This document shows, in pieces, positions 9,797-18,912 of a stretch of DNA of 44,673 nucleotides; the first letter of the stretch is position 1, and every line of letters starts with the position of its first letter. This DNA comes from Lachnospiraceae bacterium. GTDB lineage: Bacteria; Bacillota; Clostridia; Lachnospirales; Lachnospiraceae. Location of the stretch: NCBI GenBank assembly GCA_021769135.1, contig JAETTM010000033.1, positions 1 to 44,673 on the forward strand, written 5' to 3'. Both the position numbers and the translations under genes were made by a program. The notes beneath the pieces were generated by a model. That model did no database searches. It saw only the letters and a program-made list of their open reading frames with translations, and was not told the DNA's origin.

Positions 9797-11608
9797 CTAC
9801 AATTCATTAATCGTCTCCGTCACCGCCATGTTCCGCATCCTCCTGGACGGGGCATGGACAGCGGCAGAGGTGGCTGCCACAACAAATAACAGGACGATTA
9901 GCAGCCGGGAAACAGGCAGCGTCCAAACGGCATAGGCAAAATGTCCCCGAATCAGAATATTAAAAAGCGCCTTCCCAATCGCCAGGCCCACAACACACCC
10001 AATCACGCAGCCCGCCAGGGCATAGGTGACGGCCTCTGCGGCAATCATTCGTGTAACCTGACGGCCATCCATACCTACGGCCCTCATAGCCCCGTACTGC
10101 CTGCTTCTGGCGGAAACGCTCATGGATATGCTGTTCATAATGTTCAGCGCCGTAACCATGGCGATAATCGCCAAAAAACCATAAACGCACAGGTTAAAAG
10201 CGATATAGGTTCCGGCTGTCTTCTCTTCCCTCCCATCTTTAAGGGAGCAGCTTCCGCCCAGCACAGCGCCTATGGCCGCCACATCTTCGTCCGTCACATC
10301 GCCTGTGGTCTGCACCATCACAAGGGAATAATCCGTAACGCCCGTCAGGCGGACAAAGGTTTCGCTGGATGCGATAATGGAAACCCGGCCATGGGAAAGC
10401 CCATCCCCGCTGAAAATATCATATTTCAATATGCCCGCCACGTTCAGGATTTCGCTCCCCACCTGTATGGTATCGCCTATATCAAGAGGCGCATCCTCGT
10501 CACAAATTGCCAGCACATAAGCGCTGTTGCCACGAACCTTTGAAAGGCTGCTGCCCCTTTTCAGCACATGGTCTTTTTTCAGCGCATCCAAATCAAAATC
10601 GTCATAGGAAATCAGGTCAACCGCCTGCGGCATGCCTTCCTGCCCCAGCTGCGCCGGAACGCCGAAAGCGCTCCGCCGTCCAAAGATATTCTTCACCCCG
10701 TCCATTCCCCGAATAGTTTCCACTATCTCATACGGAACGCAGTTTACGCCCTCCTCTCCGGAAATATGGATGTCGGCATCGCTGGCCGACTGGGGCAATA
10801 GATAACCCACAAAGTCCAACAGAACGGAAAACGTCAGAAATAAAATAATGCTCAGGGCAAAGGAGCCAGTCATCAGAATTAAATTCTTTCTGGCCGACAC
10901 CGCATGACGGATACCTAAGGAGATTTCGATTGGAAATACGCCGATGCGGCCTGCCCGGCGCATCCGGTTTGTATGGTCCGCATTTCCTGAAACCGCCGCA
11001 ATAGGAGATACCTTCGATACCCGTTTGGCCGGGGCTCTGGCGGCAATCAACACTGTGACCATTCCCATCACAACGCCGCTGATAATGCCAATCGGGCTGA
11101 CGCCAAAGAGCGGAATGGCGGTAAACTCCTCCCGGACAACGAAGCGCAGGATAGCGCACAGTATCCATGTGAAGGCCATTCCCAGGATAATGCCCACAGG
11201 GATAGCCGTTTTACACCAGTTAAGGGCTTCCATCCTTACAAAAAGCGAAAGCTGTCCACGGCTCATGCCGATGCAGCGCATCATCCCGAAGAACTTTGTC
11301 CTCTGGGCTACCGTACTGTTGATGCTGCCCGAAATCATCAGCACCCCCGCAATCAGAATGAGAACAAACAGCCCTCCTGCCACCAGTAAAAGGTTCTGGC
11401 CCATGGAAGTGTCCATGATGGCTTGAAATGTAAATTCCCGATTATGCTTTTCGGTCAGCCTGGACTGCTCCATCCGCATGCTAATCTCCGCCATGCTGAA
11501 CACGGCGGTTACAAGAAACACGGAGAAAATAATGCATAAGAGCGTCATACGGTTCTGCCGCCGCCTTACCTTAGCGGAAATAGGTATTAAACCAAGATAG
11601 CTTTTCAT
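9797..11608 (-). CDS. FtsX-like ABC transporter permease
   Basis: Membrane protein of 603 residues with two FtsX-type domains. A first unit of four helices (about residues 25-210) is followed by a linker and a second unit with an extracytoplasmic loop of roughly 180 residues between helices. The cytoplasmic elbows FFGMMRCIGMSRGQL and QYGAMRAVGMDGRQV are the signatures that couple to the ATPase. The start at 11608 overlaps the ATPase stop (ATGA). With the adjacent ATPase and two-component genes it forms an antibiotic- or peptide-responsive efflux module of MacB/Bce kind. The domain order differs from classical BceB, so the substrate is open. Confidence 0.88.
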   Translation of the reverse strand: MKSYLGLIPISAKVRRRQNRMTLLCIIFSVFLVTAVFSMAEISMRMEQSRLTEKHNREFTFQAIMDTSMGQNLLLVAGGLFVLILIAGVLMISGSINSTVAQRTKFFGMMRCIGMSRGQLSLFVRMEALNWCKTAIPVGIILGMAFTWILCAILRFVVREEFTAIPLFGVSPIGIISGVVMGMVTVLIAARAPAKRVSKVSPIAAVSGNADHTNRMRRAGRIGVFPIEISLGIRHAVSARKNLILMTGSFALSIILFLTFSVLLDFVGYLLPQSASDADIHISGEEGVNCVPYEIVETIRGMDGVKNIFGRRSAFGVPAQLGQEGMPQAVDLISYDDFDLDALKKDHVLKRGSSLSKVRGNSAYVLAICDEDAPLDIGDTIQVGSEILNVAGILKYDIFSGDGLSHGRVSIIASSETFVRLTGVTDYSLVMVQTTGDVTDEDVAAIGAVLGGSCSLKDGREEKTAGTYIAFNLCVYGFLAIIAMVTALNIMNSISMSVSARSRQYGAMRAVGMDGRQVTRMIAAEAVTYALAGCVIGCVVGLAIGKALFNILIRGHFAYAVWTLPVSRLLIVLLFVVAATSAAVHAPSRRMRNMAVTETINEL

Positions 11609-12303
11609 TCCAGATACCCCCTTTCCCTGCACTCCCCAAGATCAGTCAATACGCCATCGGACACCTGGAAAACCCGGTCCGCCGTATGGGCGATGGCCGG
11701 ATTGTGGGTAATCATAATCACTGTCTGTTCGTATTTCCGGGCGGTATCCTTAAGCAAAGCGAGGACTTCGCTGCTGTTTTGCGAATCCAGATTGCCCGTC
11801 GGCTCATCGGCCAGGACAAGGGAAGGGCGGGTCATCAGCGCCCTTCCGATGGCCACCCTCTGCTGCTGCCCTCCGGAAAGCTGGCTGGGCAGATGGTCCC
11901 GCCGCTTCTCCAATCCCAGAACGGTCAGCAACTCCTCCAAATATTTTTTGTTCGGCCGCCTGTGGTCCAGCAAAAGGGGAAAAATCATGTTCTGCTCTAC
12001 GGACAGCTCCGGAATCAGATTGAATGCCTGGAAAATAAATCCGATATTTCTGCGGCGAAAAATTGTGAGCGCCTTCTCCTTCATGGCAAAGGTATTTTTA
12101 TCGTTAATGAAAACCTTGCCGGAAGTGGGGGTATCCAGCGCCCCTATCATATTGAGCAGCGTGCTCTTGCCAGAGCCGGATTCCCCGACAATGACAACAA
12201 ATTCCCCCTTTGGAACGGAAAAGCTGACATTCTTTAAGGCGTGTACCGCCGTCTCGCCGCTGCCGTAAGTTTTTCCAATATGCTCTACTCGTAATAATGC
12301 CAT
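11605..12303 (-). CDS. ABC transporter ATP-binding protein (MacB/LolD type)
   Basis: ATPase of 232 residues that drives the FtsX-like permease encoded next to it. It has Walker A GESGSGKST, Q-loop FIFQAFNLIPELS, signature LSGGQQQRV, Walker B LVLADEPTGNLD and switch His in MITHNPA. The start is put at 12303 (ATG, AAGGAGC upstream); an in-frame codon at 12393 would run through the palindrome at 12333-12381. The residues around EPTGNLDSQNS are typical for this subfamily. Confidence 0.93.
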   Translation of the reverse strand: MALLRVEHIGKTYGSGETAVHALKNVSFSVPKGEFVVIVGESGSGKSTLLNMIGALDTPTSGKVFINDKNTFAMKEKALTIFRRRNIGFIFQAFNLIPELSVEQNMIFPLLLDHRRPNKKYLEELLTVLGLEKRRDHLPSQLSGGQQQRVAIGRALMTRPSLVLADEPTGNLDSQNSSEVLALLKDTARKYEQTVIMITHNPAIAHTADRVFQVSDGVLTDLGECRERGYLE

Positions 12304-12332
12304 AATAAACGTAGTGCTCCTTTCTATTAAAC

Positions 12333-12381
12333 TGTATAAACCGTAACAAATCAGCTTAGCTGAATCGTTACGGTTTATACA
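12333..12381. promoter_or_regulatory. 49-base imperfect palindrome before the ABC genes
   Basis: Outer arms TGTATAAACCGTAAC (12333-12347) and GTTACGGTTTATACA (12367-12381) are exact complements, 15 pairs. An inner TCAGC/GCTGA pair (12351-12355, 12359-12363) continues the symmetry with three unpaired bases on each side. No T run follows on either strand, so a terminator is unlikely. It sits between the kinase stop and the ATPase start, where an operator for the adjacent OmpR-type regulator, or an RNA attenuator, would be expected. Confidence 0.6.
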
Positions 12382-12417
12382 ATAGCATGCCAACTTTACA
12401 GACAGATGAATCGCAGA

Positions 12418-13449
12418 TTACAATTTTGTCATAGTTGGAAAATTAATCGTAAAGATGGTTCCGCGCCCTAATTCGCTTCGTACTTCGATACTGCCCTGAT
12501 GGGCCTCAATAATCGCCTTCGCCAAAGGCAGCCCCAAACCGACTCCTTGCTTGTCTTTGGAAAAGCGGCTTCGGTAAAAACGCTTGAAGATGTGGTACAG
12601 GTCTTCCGGATGGATGCCGCTTCCCGTGTCCTTCACAATAATCTGCGTCAGGCATGATGACTGCTGCCATTGAATCGAGATATGCTCTCCCGGACCTGTA
12701 TGGGCCAAAGCATTGTTCATAAGATTTCCAATGGCTTCCGTCAGCCATATGCGGTCGCAAAGGAGAACACTCTGCTCATCCCCTTTCAGGCGGATTTCTT
12801 TCCCCTCCCGTCCTGCGCGGAAATCATATTGTTCCTTAATATATTCCATCAAATCCGAAATGTTCTCCGGCGCCTGGTCCAATGTAATCGCACCGGCATC
12901 CAGCCATGCCATTTTCAAAAGATTCTGCACAAGCAATTCTATCCTGTCCAGCTCCTGCTCCGAAAGGCTGGTAAACTTTTGCACCGTGTCGGTATCCGCC
13001 GCCTCCTGCTGGATAATGGCATTGTAAATATTCAGCGCCGCGATGGGCGTCTTAATCTGATGGGAGATATCGGAAATAATATCCCGCAAAAACTCCTTGC
13101 TCCTCCGCTCGTTATCAGCATAATCATTAGCAATCCTTACCAGGGAATTCACTTCATGGAACAGGTGGTACATAGCGCCCTCTTCATTGCATTCGATGCT
13201 TCCCTTCCGGTTATCCAGCAGATATTCCCCTATCTGCAATGCAGCATCCTCCATCATCTGCTCCCTTTCCTTTAGGTGCCGATAACAAAGCGCAAAAACC
13301 CCTCCGGCCACGCCAAGGGAGAATATCAGCAAAAAGGGCAGCGCATTTTGCGGACGAAAGCACAGCAGTATTGCTGCCGCCAATGGAACCGCCAGCGCAC
13401 AAAACAATATCTCTATGAAAAAAACTTTATTTCCAGCCAGGGTTCTCAT
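12418..13449 (-). CDS. Sensor histidine kinase of the ABC module
   Basis: Kinase of 343 residues. Two closely spaced membrane helices (about 10-30 and 37-55) with almost no extracytoplasmic loop make it an intramembrane-sensing kinase like those that respond to cell-wall antibiotics through their ABC partner. The HisKA motif is ISDISHQIKTPIAAL with His130; the HATPase_c boxes NLMNNAL, DTGSGI and GVGLGLPLA follow. The start at 13449 overlaps the regulator stop (ATGA). Confidence 0.9.
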   Translation of the reverse strand: MRTLAGNKVFFIEILFCALAVPLAAAILLCFRPQNALPFLLIFSLGVAGGVFALCYRHLKEREQMMEDAALQIGEYLLDNRKGSIECNEEGAMYHLFHEVNSLVRIANDYADNERRSKEFLRDIISDISHQIKTPIAALNIYNAIIQQEAADTDTVQKFTSLSEQELDRIELLVQNLLKMAWLDAGAITLDQAPENISDLMEYIKEQYDFRAGREGKEIRLKGDEQSVLLCDRIWLTEAIGNLMNNALAHTGPGEHISIQWQQSSCLTQIIVKDTGSGIHPEDLYHIFKRFYRSRFSKDKQGVGLGLPLAKAIIEAHQGSIEVRSELGRGTIFTINFPTMTKL

Positions 13450-14153
13450 TCCGCAGCACCTTCCGTATTCCATTTATATCCCATGCGGCGGACTGTGACA
13501 ATCCGCACCGGACTGGCCGGGTCATCCTCTATCTTCGCCCTCAGGCGGCGGATATAGACAGCCAGCGTATTTCCATTCACATAGTTTCCGTCAAAATCCC
13601 ATAGTTTTCCCATAATCTGCTCCGCCGAAAGTATGATATTGGGATTTTCCATAAAAAGCCGCAGCAATCGGTATTCCCCGGCTGTCAATTCTATCGGCGC
13701 GTTGTCTTTATAGGCCCTTCCCTCCAATAATTGAAGGGTAATTCCGTTAGAGCGCAATTCCCCCAGGCTTTGGCTTTGCTGAAAATTCTGGCTTCTGCGC
13801 AGCAGGGCGTTGATTCTGGACATAAGGACCGCCAGCTTAAAGGGCTTTGCGATATAATCATCGCCCCCCATATCCAGCCCCATAATGATATCAATCTCCG
13901 CATTTGAAACGGTCAGGAAAATAATGGGAACCCGGGATGTCTGCCGGACCTTTTTACAAAACGAGAAGCCAGAGCCATCGGGAAGGGATACATCCAAAAT
14001 AAGCAAATCATATTTACCTTCGCCTTCCTGCCAGAAGCTGTCCGCCTCATCCAGCGTATGGGCGATGTCCAGCTCATACCCCGCCTTTTGAAGGGCAAAC
14101 GAAAGTCCGTTGATAAGGCTTAAATCATCTTCTAACAGTAGTATTTTGCTCAT
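13446..14153 (-). CDS. OmpR-family response regulator of the ABC module
   Basis: Regulator of 235 residues: a receiver domain (acidic pair EDD near residue 9, phospho-acceptor Asp54 in LILDVSLPDG, Lys in YIAKPF) and a winged helix ending in RRMGYKWN. GGAG lies six bases before the ATG at 14153. It is co-transcribed with its kinase (4-base overlap). The palindrome at 12333-12381 is its most likely binding site in the window. Confidence 0.92.
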   Translation of the reverse strand: MSKILLLEDDLSLINGLSFALQKAGYELDIAHTLDEADSFWQEGEGKYDLLILDVSLPDGSGFSFCKKVRQTSRVPIIFLTVSNAEIDIIMGLDMGGDDYIAKPFKLAVLMSRINALLRRSQNFQQSQSLGELRSNGITLQLLEGRAYKDNAPIELTAGEYRLLRLFMENPNIILSAEQIMGKLWDFDGNYVNGNTLAVYIRRLRAKIEDDPASPVRIVTVRRMGYKWNTEGAAE

Positions 14154-14186
14154 TGCGCTCCTTCTTTCCAATCCGATATTCTTTAT

Positions 14187-14633
14187 TCAACGGCTCTTCC
14201 AAACGCAGGCCAGTATATCTTTCAAAACAAGCATAGCATCCAGTTCACTATAGCCGTATTTCTTTTCCAAATCTTCCAGCAGCCGTTTCAGTTCCGCCGC
14301 ATATATTTCTGTTTCTACCTCATTTTGATAAGCGGCAAGGATAGGGTACTTTTTGCTCCATGCTTTCGTCCAGTCGATTTTTTCGGAAACGGCATCGTCC
14401 GTCCTGTCTATGATTTCCTGAATTTCTTTCACGTCCATATCGAATTCAATCAATTCATCCAATGACATTCCATACAAATTTGCAAGTTTTTTGGATTGCC
14501 GGATGTCGGGCAGCGTTTCATCCAATTCCCATTTTGAAATAGTCTGTCTGCTGACCCCCAGCCTTCCTGCAACCTCTTCCTGGGATAAACCGCTCTTTTT
14601 ACGGGCGTTAAAAAGGTTATTTCCTAAATTCAT
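14187..14633 (-). CDS. XRE-family transcriptional regulator
   Basis: Protein of 148 residues with an N-terminal helix-turn-helix (about 5-60; LSQEEVAGRLGVSRQTISKW is the core), then a helical C-terminal part of about 85 residues of unknown role. Of two nearby ATG codons (14639 and 14633), the second has proper spacing from AGGAGGG. It lies 33 bases upstream of the ABC module regulator and may belong to the same transcript. The inverted repeat upstream suggests autoregulation. Confidence 0.85.
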   Translation of the reverse strand: MNLGNNLFNARKKSGLSQEEVAGRLGVSRQTISKWELDETLPDIRQSKKLANLYGMSLDELIEFDMDVKEIQEIIDRTDDAVSEKIDWTKAWSKKYPILAAYQNEVETEIYAAELKRLLEDLEKKYGYSELDAMLVLKDILACVWKSR

Positions 14634-14664
14634 AATCATTCCCTCCTGTATTTTGTATAAATGA

Positions 14665-14703
14665 ATTATAAATACTCTGTTGGCCAAAATCCACCAACAG
14701 AGT
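14665..14703 (-). promoter_or_regulatory. Promoter with palindromic operator before the XRE gene
   Basis: On the minus strand a TATAAT -10 box lies at 14665-14670. Directly upstream is an exact inverted repeat, ACTCTGTTGG/CCAACAGAGT (14674-14683, 14694-14703) with ten bases between, covering the -35 position. There is no T run after it in the direction of the upstream gene. It fits an operator bound by the downstream XRE protein. Confidence 0.5.
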
Positions 14704-14738
14704 TTTCCCTTTTCGCCCGTTTTATTAACATTTTAAAA

Positions 14739-15323
14739 TCATTTATTCTCCCGCACTGCCCGGCAGGGGTTTCCATACGCTATTGTATCTTTCGGAATGT
14801 CTTTCGTCACAATGCTCCCTGCCCCAATTACCACATTATCGCCAATGGTAACACCGGGCATAATAATAACCCCGCCGCCTATCCACACATTATTTCCAAT
14901 CGTCACCGGTGCCGTTTGGGTTTTACAAAATTCAAAAGAACCATCTTCTTTTGGCGCCCCAAATCGATCCTTGGCATTGGTGGGGTGAAATGCTGTATAA
15001 ATCTGTACGTTTGGAGCAATCAGCGCATTATCGCCGATGCGGATAACGTTATCGTCCAAAAATGTACAGTTCATATTCACTTCACAATTATTGCCAAAAT
15101 AAATGTTGTTGCCATAATCCACGAAAAACGGAGCTGTTATCCAAAGGTTTTTTCCTTTTCCCCCCAGCAAATCGGACAATATTTTTTCCTTCTTTTCCGT
15201 TTCTGCCGAAGCAGTATTGTTATAGTTTCTTACTAAGTCCTTCGCTTTATGCCACTGCTCCAGCAGTTCCGCATCGCCGCAGTCATAAAGCTGCCCGGCT
15301 AACATTTTTTCCCTTTCCGTCAT
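14739..15323 (-). CDS. Sugar O-acetyltransferase (maltose/galactoside type)
   Basis: Acetyltransferase of 194 residues that moves an acetyl group from acetyl-CoA to a sugar hydroxyl. It shows the N-terminal Mac domain (MTEREKMLAGQLYDCGDAEL) and the left-handed beta-helix hexapeptide repeats. The catalytic His is in YTAFHPTN (about residue 113), and the GGGVIIMPGVTIGDNVVIGA and VTKDIP repeats are near the end. It follows the large hybrid kinase by 13 bases. Physiological substrate unknown. Confidence 0.93.
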   Translation of the reverse strand: MTEREKMLAGQLYDCGDAELLEQWHKAKDLVRNYNNTASAETEKKEKILSDLLGGKGKNLWITAPFFVDYGNNIYFGNNCEVNMNCTFLDDNVIRIGDNALIAPNVQIYTAFHPTNAKDRFGAPKEDGSFEFCKTQTAPVTIGNNVWIGGGVIIMPGVTIGDNVVIGAGSIVTKDIPKDTIAYGNPCRAVRENK

Positions 15324-15336
15324 ATGCCCCTTCCTC

Positions 15337-18300
15337 TCAACGCAAGAACTGGCGCAGCACGCTCATAAGCAGTTCAATATCCAGCGGTTTCGCAATATGG
15401 GCGTTCATACCGCTTTTCAATGCCGCTTCCTTATCCTCTTCCATTGCGTTTGCCGTCATAGCTATGATAGGCAGGGTTTTTACGTCCTTCCTTTCCATGG
15501 CCCGGATTGCCTTCGTAGCCTCATATCCATTCATAACAGGCATCTGCACATCCATCAGCACCCCGTCATAATAGCCTTCTTCCGATGCTTCTATCATAGA
15601 GACCGCATCCGTTCCGTCCGGTGCCGATTCTATCGTGAAGCCGGCTTCTCCCAAAATAACCTCCGCGATTTCCCGGTTCAGCTCATTATCCTCTACCAAA
15701 AGAAGCCTCTTCCCGTTGTAATCATCCTTTGTCCAGACATTTCCTTCATCCTGCATCTGGTGTCCGCCGATATTATTCGCCGCCAGCAGCGCCGCCTTCA
15801 AATCCGACATGAAAAGCGGTTTCGCGCAGAATGCAGTAATGCCTGCCGCCTTTGCCTCTTCCTCAATATCCGCCCAGTCATAAGCTGTAAGAATGATAAT
15901 AGGCGCATCCGGCCCCACCACCTTGCGGATTTTTCTTGCGGTTTCAATCCCGCTTGTTTCCGGCATCTGCCAATCAATAATGTATGTATGATAAGGATCC
16001 CCCTCATCATGGGCGGATTTGGCACGGTATACTGCCTCCCTGCCCGACGTCGTCCACTCGGAACGCATACCGATGCTCTTTAACATCTTGCTCACACTGT
16101 CGCAGACATTGAAATCGTCGTCTACCACCATGGAGCGCAGCCCCTCCAATTCCCTAATCTGTTCTGCGGTTTTTTCTATGTCCTGAAGCTGCAGCGGAAG
16201 CCTTACCGTAAAAGTGCTCCCCTTTCCAACTTCGCTTTCAACTATAATCTCTCCGCCCATCATATCAACAATGCTCTTCGTGATGGGCATGCCAAGCCCT
16301 GCGCCCTGTATACCGCTTCTTGTCGCCGTCGATTCACGCTCAAAAGGTTCAAAGATGTGTTTTACAAACTCCTGGGACATACCAATCCCATTATCCTTGA
16401 CAGTAAAGAGGTAATCGCCCCATCCATGTTTAAAAGTGGTATTCTGGGTAATACGGAAAGAAACCGTTCCGCCGGCAGGGGTATATTTCACCGCATTCCC
16501 CATCAAATTGATGAAAATCTGATTCAGCTTCAACGGGTCTGCTATTACATCTTCATTAACCACCTCAAAAGTATCGATAAACATATCCATCTGCTTTGCC
16601 TTTACCTGCGGCTGTATAATGTTTACCAGATTGTGCATCAGTTCAGGGATGTTGCACTCCTGATTATGAATCTGCAGCTTTCCGCTTTCTATACGGCTCA
16701 TATCCAAAATGTCATTTATCAGCCCCAGCAAATGATTGCTGGAAGAAAGAATCTTTTGCAGGCAGTCCTTTACCTGGTCTTTGCGGTCCATATGGCTGGC
16801 GGCAATTGTTGCAAAGCCGATAATAGCGTTCATAGGTGTACGTATGTCATGGCTCATATTTGACAGGAAAGTGGTTTTTGCCTTGTTCGCGTGCTGCGCC
16901 TGCATCAGGGCATCCTGAAGCGCCTGCGTCTGTTCACGCTGCTTCCTGACCTGTTCTGTAATATCCCTGGATACTACCATAGCAATAATATCGCCGGTAT
17001 CCTCATCGCGGGTCATTATGAAGGATTGGCGGACACATATAGGCGCCATGTTATCCGTTCCTCCCCAATAATCCACATCTACTTCCATTTCCTCCTGCTC
17101 ATAGCGTTCTTTCAAATAATCAACATTTACCGCCTTGGAATAATCCTCCAGCGATTCTGGAAGAATAAACTGCTTCCACTTCTCAAAACATACCGACGCC
17201 TTACACGGCACAGACAGCCCCACACGTTCCAGCAGCGAAATCTTTTTCCCGTCGCCCACACGGATGATGTCCTGCATAATCTGATCCTTTGTCAAATTGC
17301 ATTCAAAGGCGCTGAAAGAATTGGACATTATGGCAATCCTGTACTGCCGTTCCTTTCTGTTAAGCACAGCCCGCTCACGCTGCTCGTGCATTTCCTTCAG
17401 TTTCAGTTCTGTAACATTCTGACGGACAAGCAGGGCCCTGATAGTCTTCCCGTTCCTCCGCTCCAGGCACATTGCAATCAGATGTTCCCAGTCCTCCTTC
17501 CCATTGCGGGAAACATGGCATTCATGAACGACCGAATCCTCAACTTCAAGGTTCTTCCTAAGCGTATCAATAAGGCAGAAATGCCGGAATTCATCCTTTT
17601 CCTTATCGTCGATAACATCCGCAGCATGCAGCTCCATCAATTCGCTGTAAACGCCTTCCGAAGGAACACTGGCACCTGTCGGGCCGACTCCCGCCGCATA
17701 AGAATAACGGTTGTTTTCCAAATCCACCATAAGATAGCGTGAAGAAAAGAGGATATTCATGCCGCGCAGCACGTCATTGATTATCTTATTTTCCTTTTCC
17801 AGCCTCTTCCTTTGTCCTGCGGCACGGATTACAAGAAACGCAATATAAATTACGAACAGCACCAGGAGGCAGATTTCCAATGTCACCCCTGCCATGTTCG
17901 CTCTCTTCACCATTGTTTGTGTAATATTTTTAGGGAAAGCCTGTACCAATACATAATCATATCCCTGCAAATGCATGACGCAAAGGTTATCCGTCTTGCT
18001 GTCCTCGCTGCAAAGCAGCGCCATATCGCTGCCATCCTTGACCGCTGTCCGCGCTGTTTCGGCAGTTCCGGCATCAATAATGCCCGATTCGGTCAAAGAT
18101 TCAAACAAATTATCCCCATAAGTACCGTTTCCCGAATGGGCAATTATCATGCCTTCACGGGTACATAGAAACACATCTGCCGGCTCGCCGAAATAACTGG
18201 CGTAAAGCATATTCTTCAAATAGTCTTCGGAAAAATACATTCCTAAAAATATACCGGCAATCTTTTCATCCTCGTATACAGGAGCATAGAAAACCATCAT

Positions 18301-18738
18301 GGGCCTGCCGGTAAACCTGGACACGGCTACGGCCTCCAGCCCGCTATCCCCCTGCATCCCATGGACATAAAAATACCGGTCCGAACTATCGTTAGTTTTT
18401 CCATCGGAGGCAAGATTAATTCCATCTGTATTGGTAAAACAAACGGCATCAAATGTCGTATTATCCTCAAGCCCTTTTAACATCGGGGCATTGATTGCCG
18501 AACTATTTCCGCCCATACTGACCAGGTAAGCATCATTTTGGATACGCTGCAGCGCATTGTCAAATTCGCTCTCAATGCGTTCCACCGTCTGTCTCGCAGA
18601 ATCCTCCGCATAGACCCTGTTCTGCTCCTGAATACGCGCTCTGTTTTGCTCTGTATAATAAAAGAATAAAATCAGCACAGCCACTAGGAAAAGAAATGCG
18701 TAAATAATTGGTTGCCATGTTTTCTTCTGCAGTTTCAT
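15337..18738 (-). CDS. Hybrid sensor histidine kinase with two receiver domains
   Basis: Sensor of 1133 residues. In order: helix 11-29; a dCache-like extracytoplasmic domain about 33-275 (RYFYVHGMQG, MVFYAPVY); helix 284-304; two PAS-like regions (about 325-450 and 455-595); a coiled coil; HisKA with His630 in SNMSHDIRTPMN; HATPase_c (NLMGNAVKYT, DNGIGM, GAGLGM); receiver one (phospho-acceptor Asp922 in IDWQMP); receiver two (Asp1063 in LMDVQMP). No DNA-binding output is attached and no partner regulator is nearby. Its ATG comes directly after the stop of a short leader ORF and has no good ribosome site of its own. Confidence 0.93.
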   Translation of the reverse strand: MKLQKKTWQPIIYAFLFLVAVLILFFYYTEQNRARIQEQNRVYAEDSARQTVERIESEFDNALQRIQNDAYLVSMGGNSSAINAPMLKGLEDNTTFDAVCFTNTDGINLASDGKTNDSSDRYFYVHGMQGDSGLEAVAVSRFTGRPMMVFYAPVYEDEKIAGIFLGMYFSEDYLKNMLYASYFGEPADVFLCTREGMIIAHSGNGTYGDNLFESLTESGIIDAGTAETARTAVKDGSDMALLCSEDSKTDNLCVMHLQGYDYVLVQAFPKNITQTMVKRANMAGVTLEICLLVLFVIYIAFLVIRAAGQRKRLEKENKIINDVLRGMNILFSSRYLMVDLENNRYSYAAGVGPTGASVPSEGVYSELMELHAADVIDDKEKDEFRHFCLIDTLRKNLEVEDSVVHECHVSRNGKEDWEHLIAMCLERRNGKTIRALLVRQNVTELKLKEMHEQRERAVLNRKERQYRIAIMSNSFSAFECNLTKDQIMQDIIRVGDGKKISLLERVGLSVPCKASVCFEKWKQFILPESLEDYSKAVNVDYLKERYEQEEMEVDVDYWGGTDNMAPICVRQSFIMTRDEDTGDIIAMVVSRDITEQVRKQREQTQALQDALMQAQHANKAKTTFLSNMSHDIRTPMNAIIGFATIAASHMDRKDQVKDCLQKILSSSNHLLGLINDILDMSRIESGKLQIHNQECNIPELMHNLVNIIQPQVKAKQMDMFIDTFEVVNEDVIADPLKLNQIFINLMGNAVKYTPAGGTVSFRITQNTTFKHGWGDYLFTVKDNGIGMSQEFVKHIFEPFERESTATRSGIQGAGLGMPITKSIVDMMGGEIIVESEVGKGSTFTVRLPLQLQDIEKTAEQIRELEGLRSMVVDDDFNVCDSVSKMLKSIGMRSEWTTSGREAVYRAKSAHDEGDPYHTYIIDWQMPETSGIETARKIRKVVGPDAPIIILTAYDWADIEEEAKAAGITAFCAKPLFMSDLKAALLAANNIGGHQMQDEGNVWTKDDYNGKRLLLVEDNELNREIAEVILGEAGFTIESAPDGTDAVSMIEASEEGYYDGVLMDVQMPVMNGYEATKAIRAMERKDVKTLPIIAMTANAMEEDKEAALKSGMNAHIAKPLDIELLMSVLRQFLR

Positions 18739-18795
18739 CTAATCCGGCGCACAACATTCTGACCAACACAGGCAGACAGCTTCATAATGCGCCAT
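18739..18795 (-). CDS. Cys-rich 18-residue leader peptide before the hybrid kinase
   Basis: A strong ribosome site (GGAAGGGGGG) leads to ATG at 18795. The reading is MAHYEAVCLCWSECCAPD, then TAG directly followed by the kinase ATG in the same frame (TAGATG). The kinase ATG lacks its own Shine-Dalgarno sequence, so ribosomes probably reinitiate after this peptide. Four of 18 residues are Cys. It might make kinase translation depend on charged Cys-tRNA, or serve only as a coupling device. It could also be a non-functional upstream reading. Confidence 0.45.
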   Translation of the reverse strand: MAHYEAVCLCWSECCAPD

Positions 18796-18848
18796 ACCCC
18801 CCTTCCTAAAATAATAGCCATTGACAATGTTCCTCAATTATTAAAGAT

Positions 18849-18877
18849 ATTATACAATACCTTATCCCCAATAACAA
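18849..18877 (-). promoter_or_regulatory. Promoter for leader ORF and hybrid kinase
   Basis: Minus-strand TTGTTA (18872-18877) and TATAAT (18849-18854) with a 17-base spacer, about 55 bases before the leader ATG. The -10 is a perfect consensus and the -35 matches at four of six bases. Confidence 0.6.
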
Positions 18878-18880
18878 GTA

Positions 18881-18908
18881 TGATGATTTATGATGATTTA
18901 TGATGATT
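18881..18908. repeat. Short tandem repeat of a 10-base unit
   Basis: TGATGATTTA occurs twice in a row, followed by TGATGATT, between the barstar stop and the kinase promoter. It has the look of a slippage repeat. Confidence 0.7.
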
Positions 18909-18912
18909 CTTT

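Noticed and set aside
16891-17742. 283-codon plus-strand reading
   Set aside because: Antisense shadow of the hybrid kinase, whose PAS, HisKA and receiver motifs are clear on the other strand.
18881-18908. CRISPR-like repeat
   Set aside because: The unit is 10 bases with no spacers, a simple tandem repeat.
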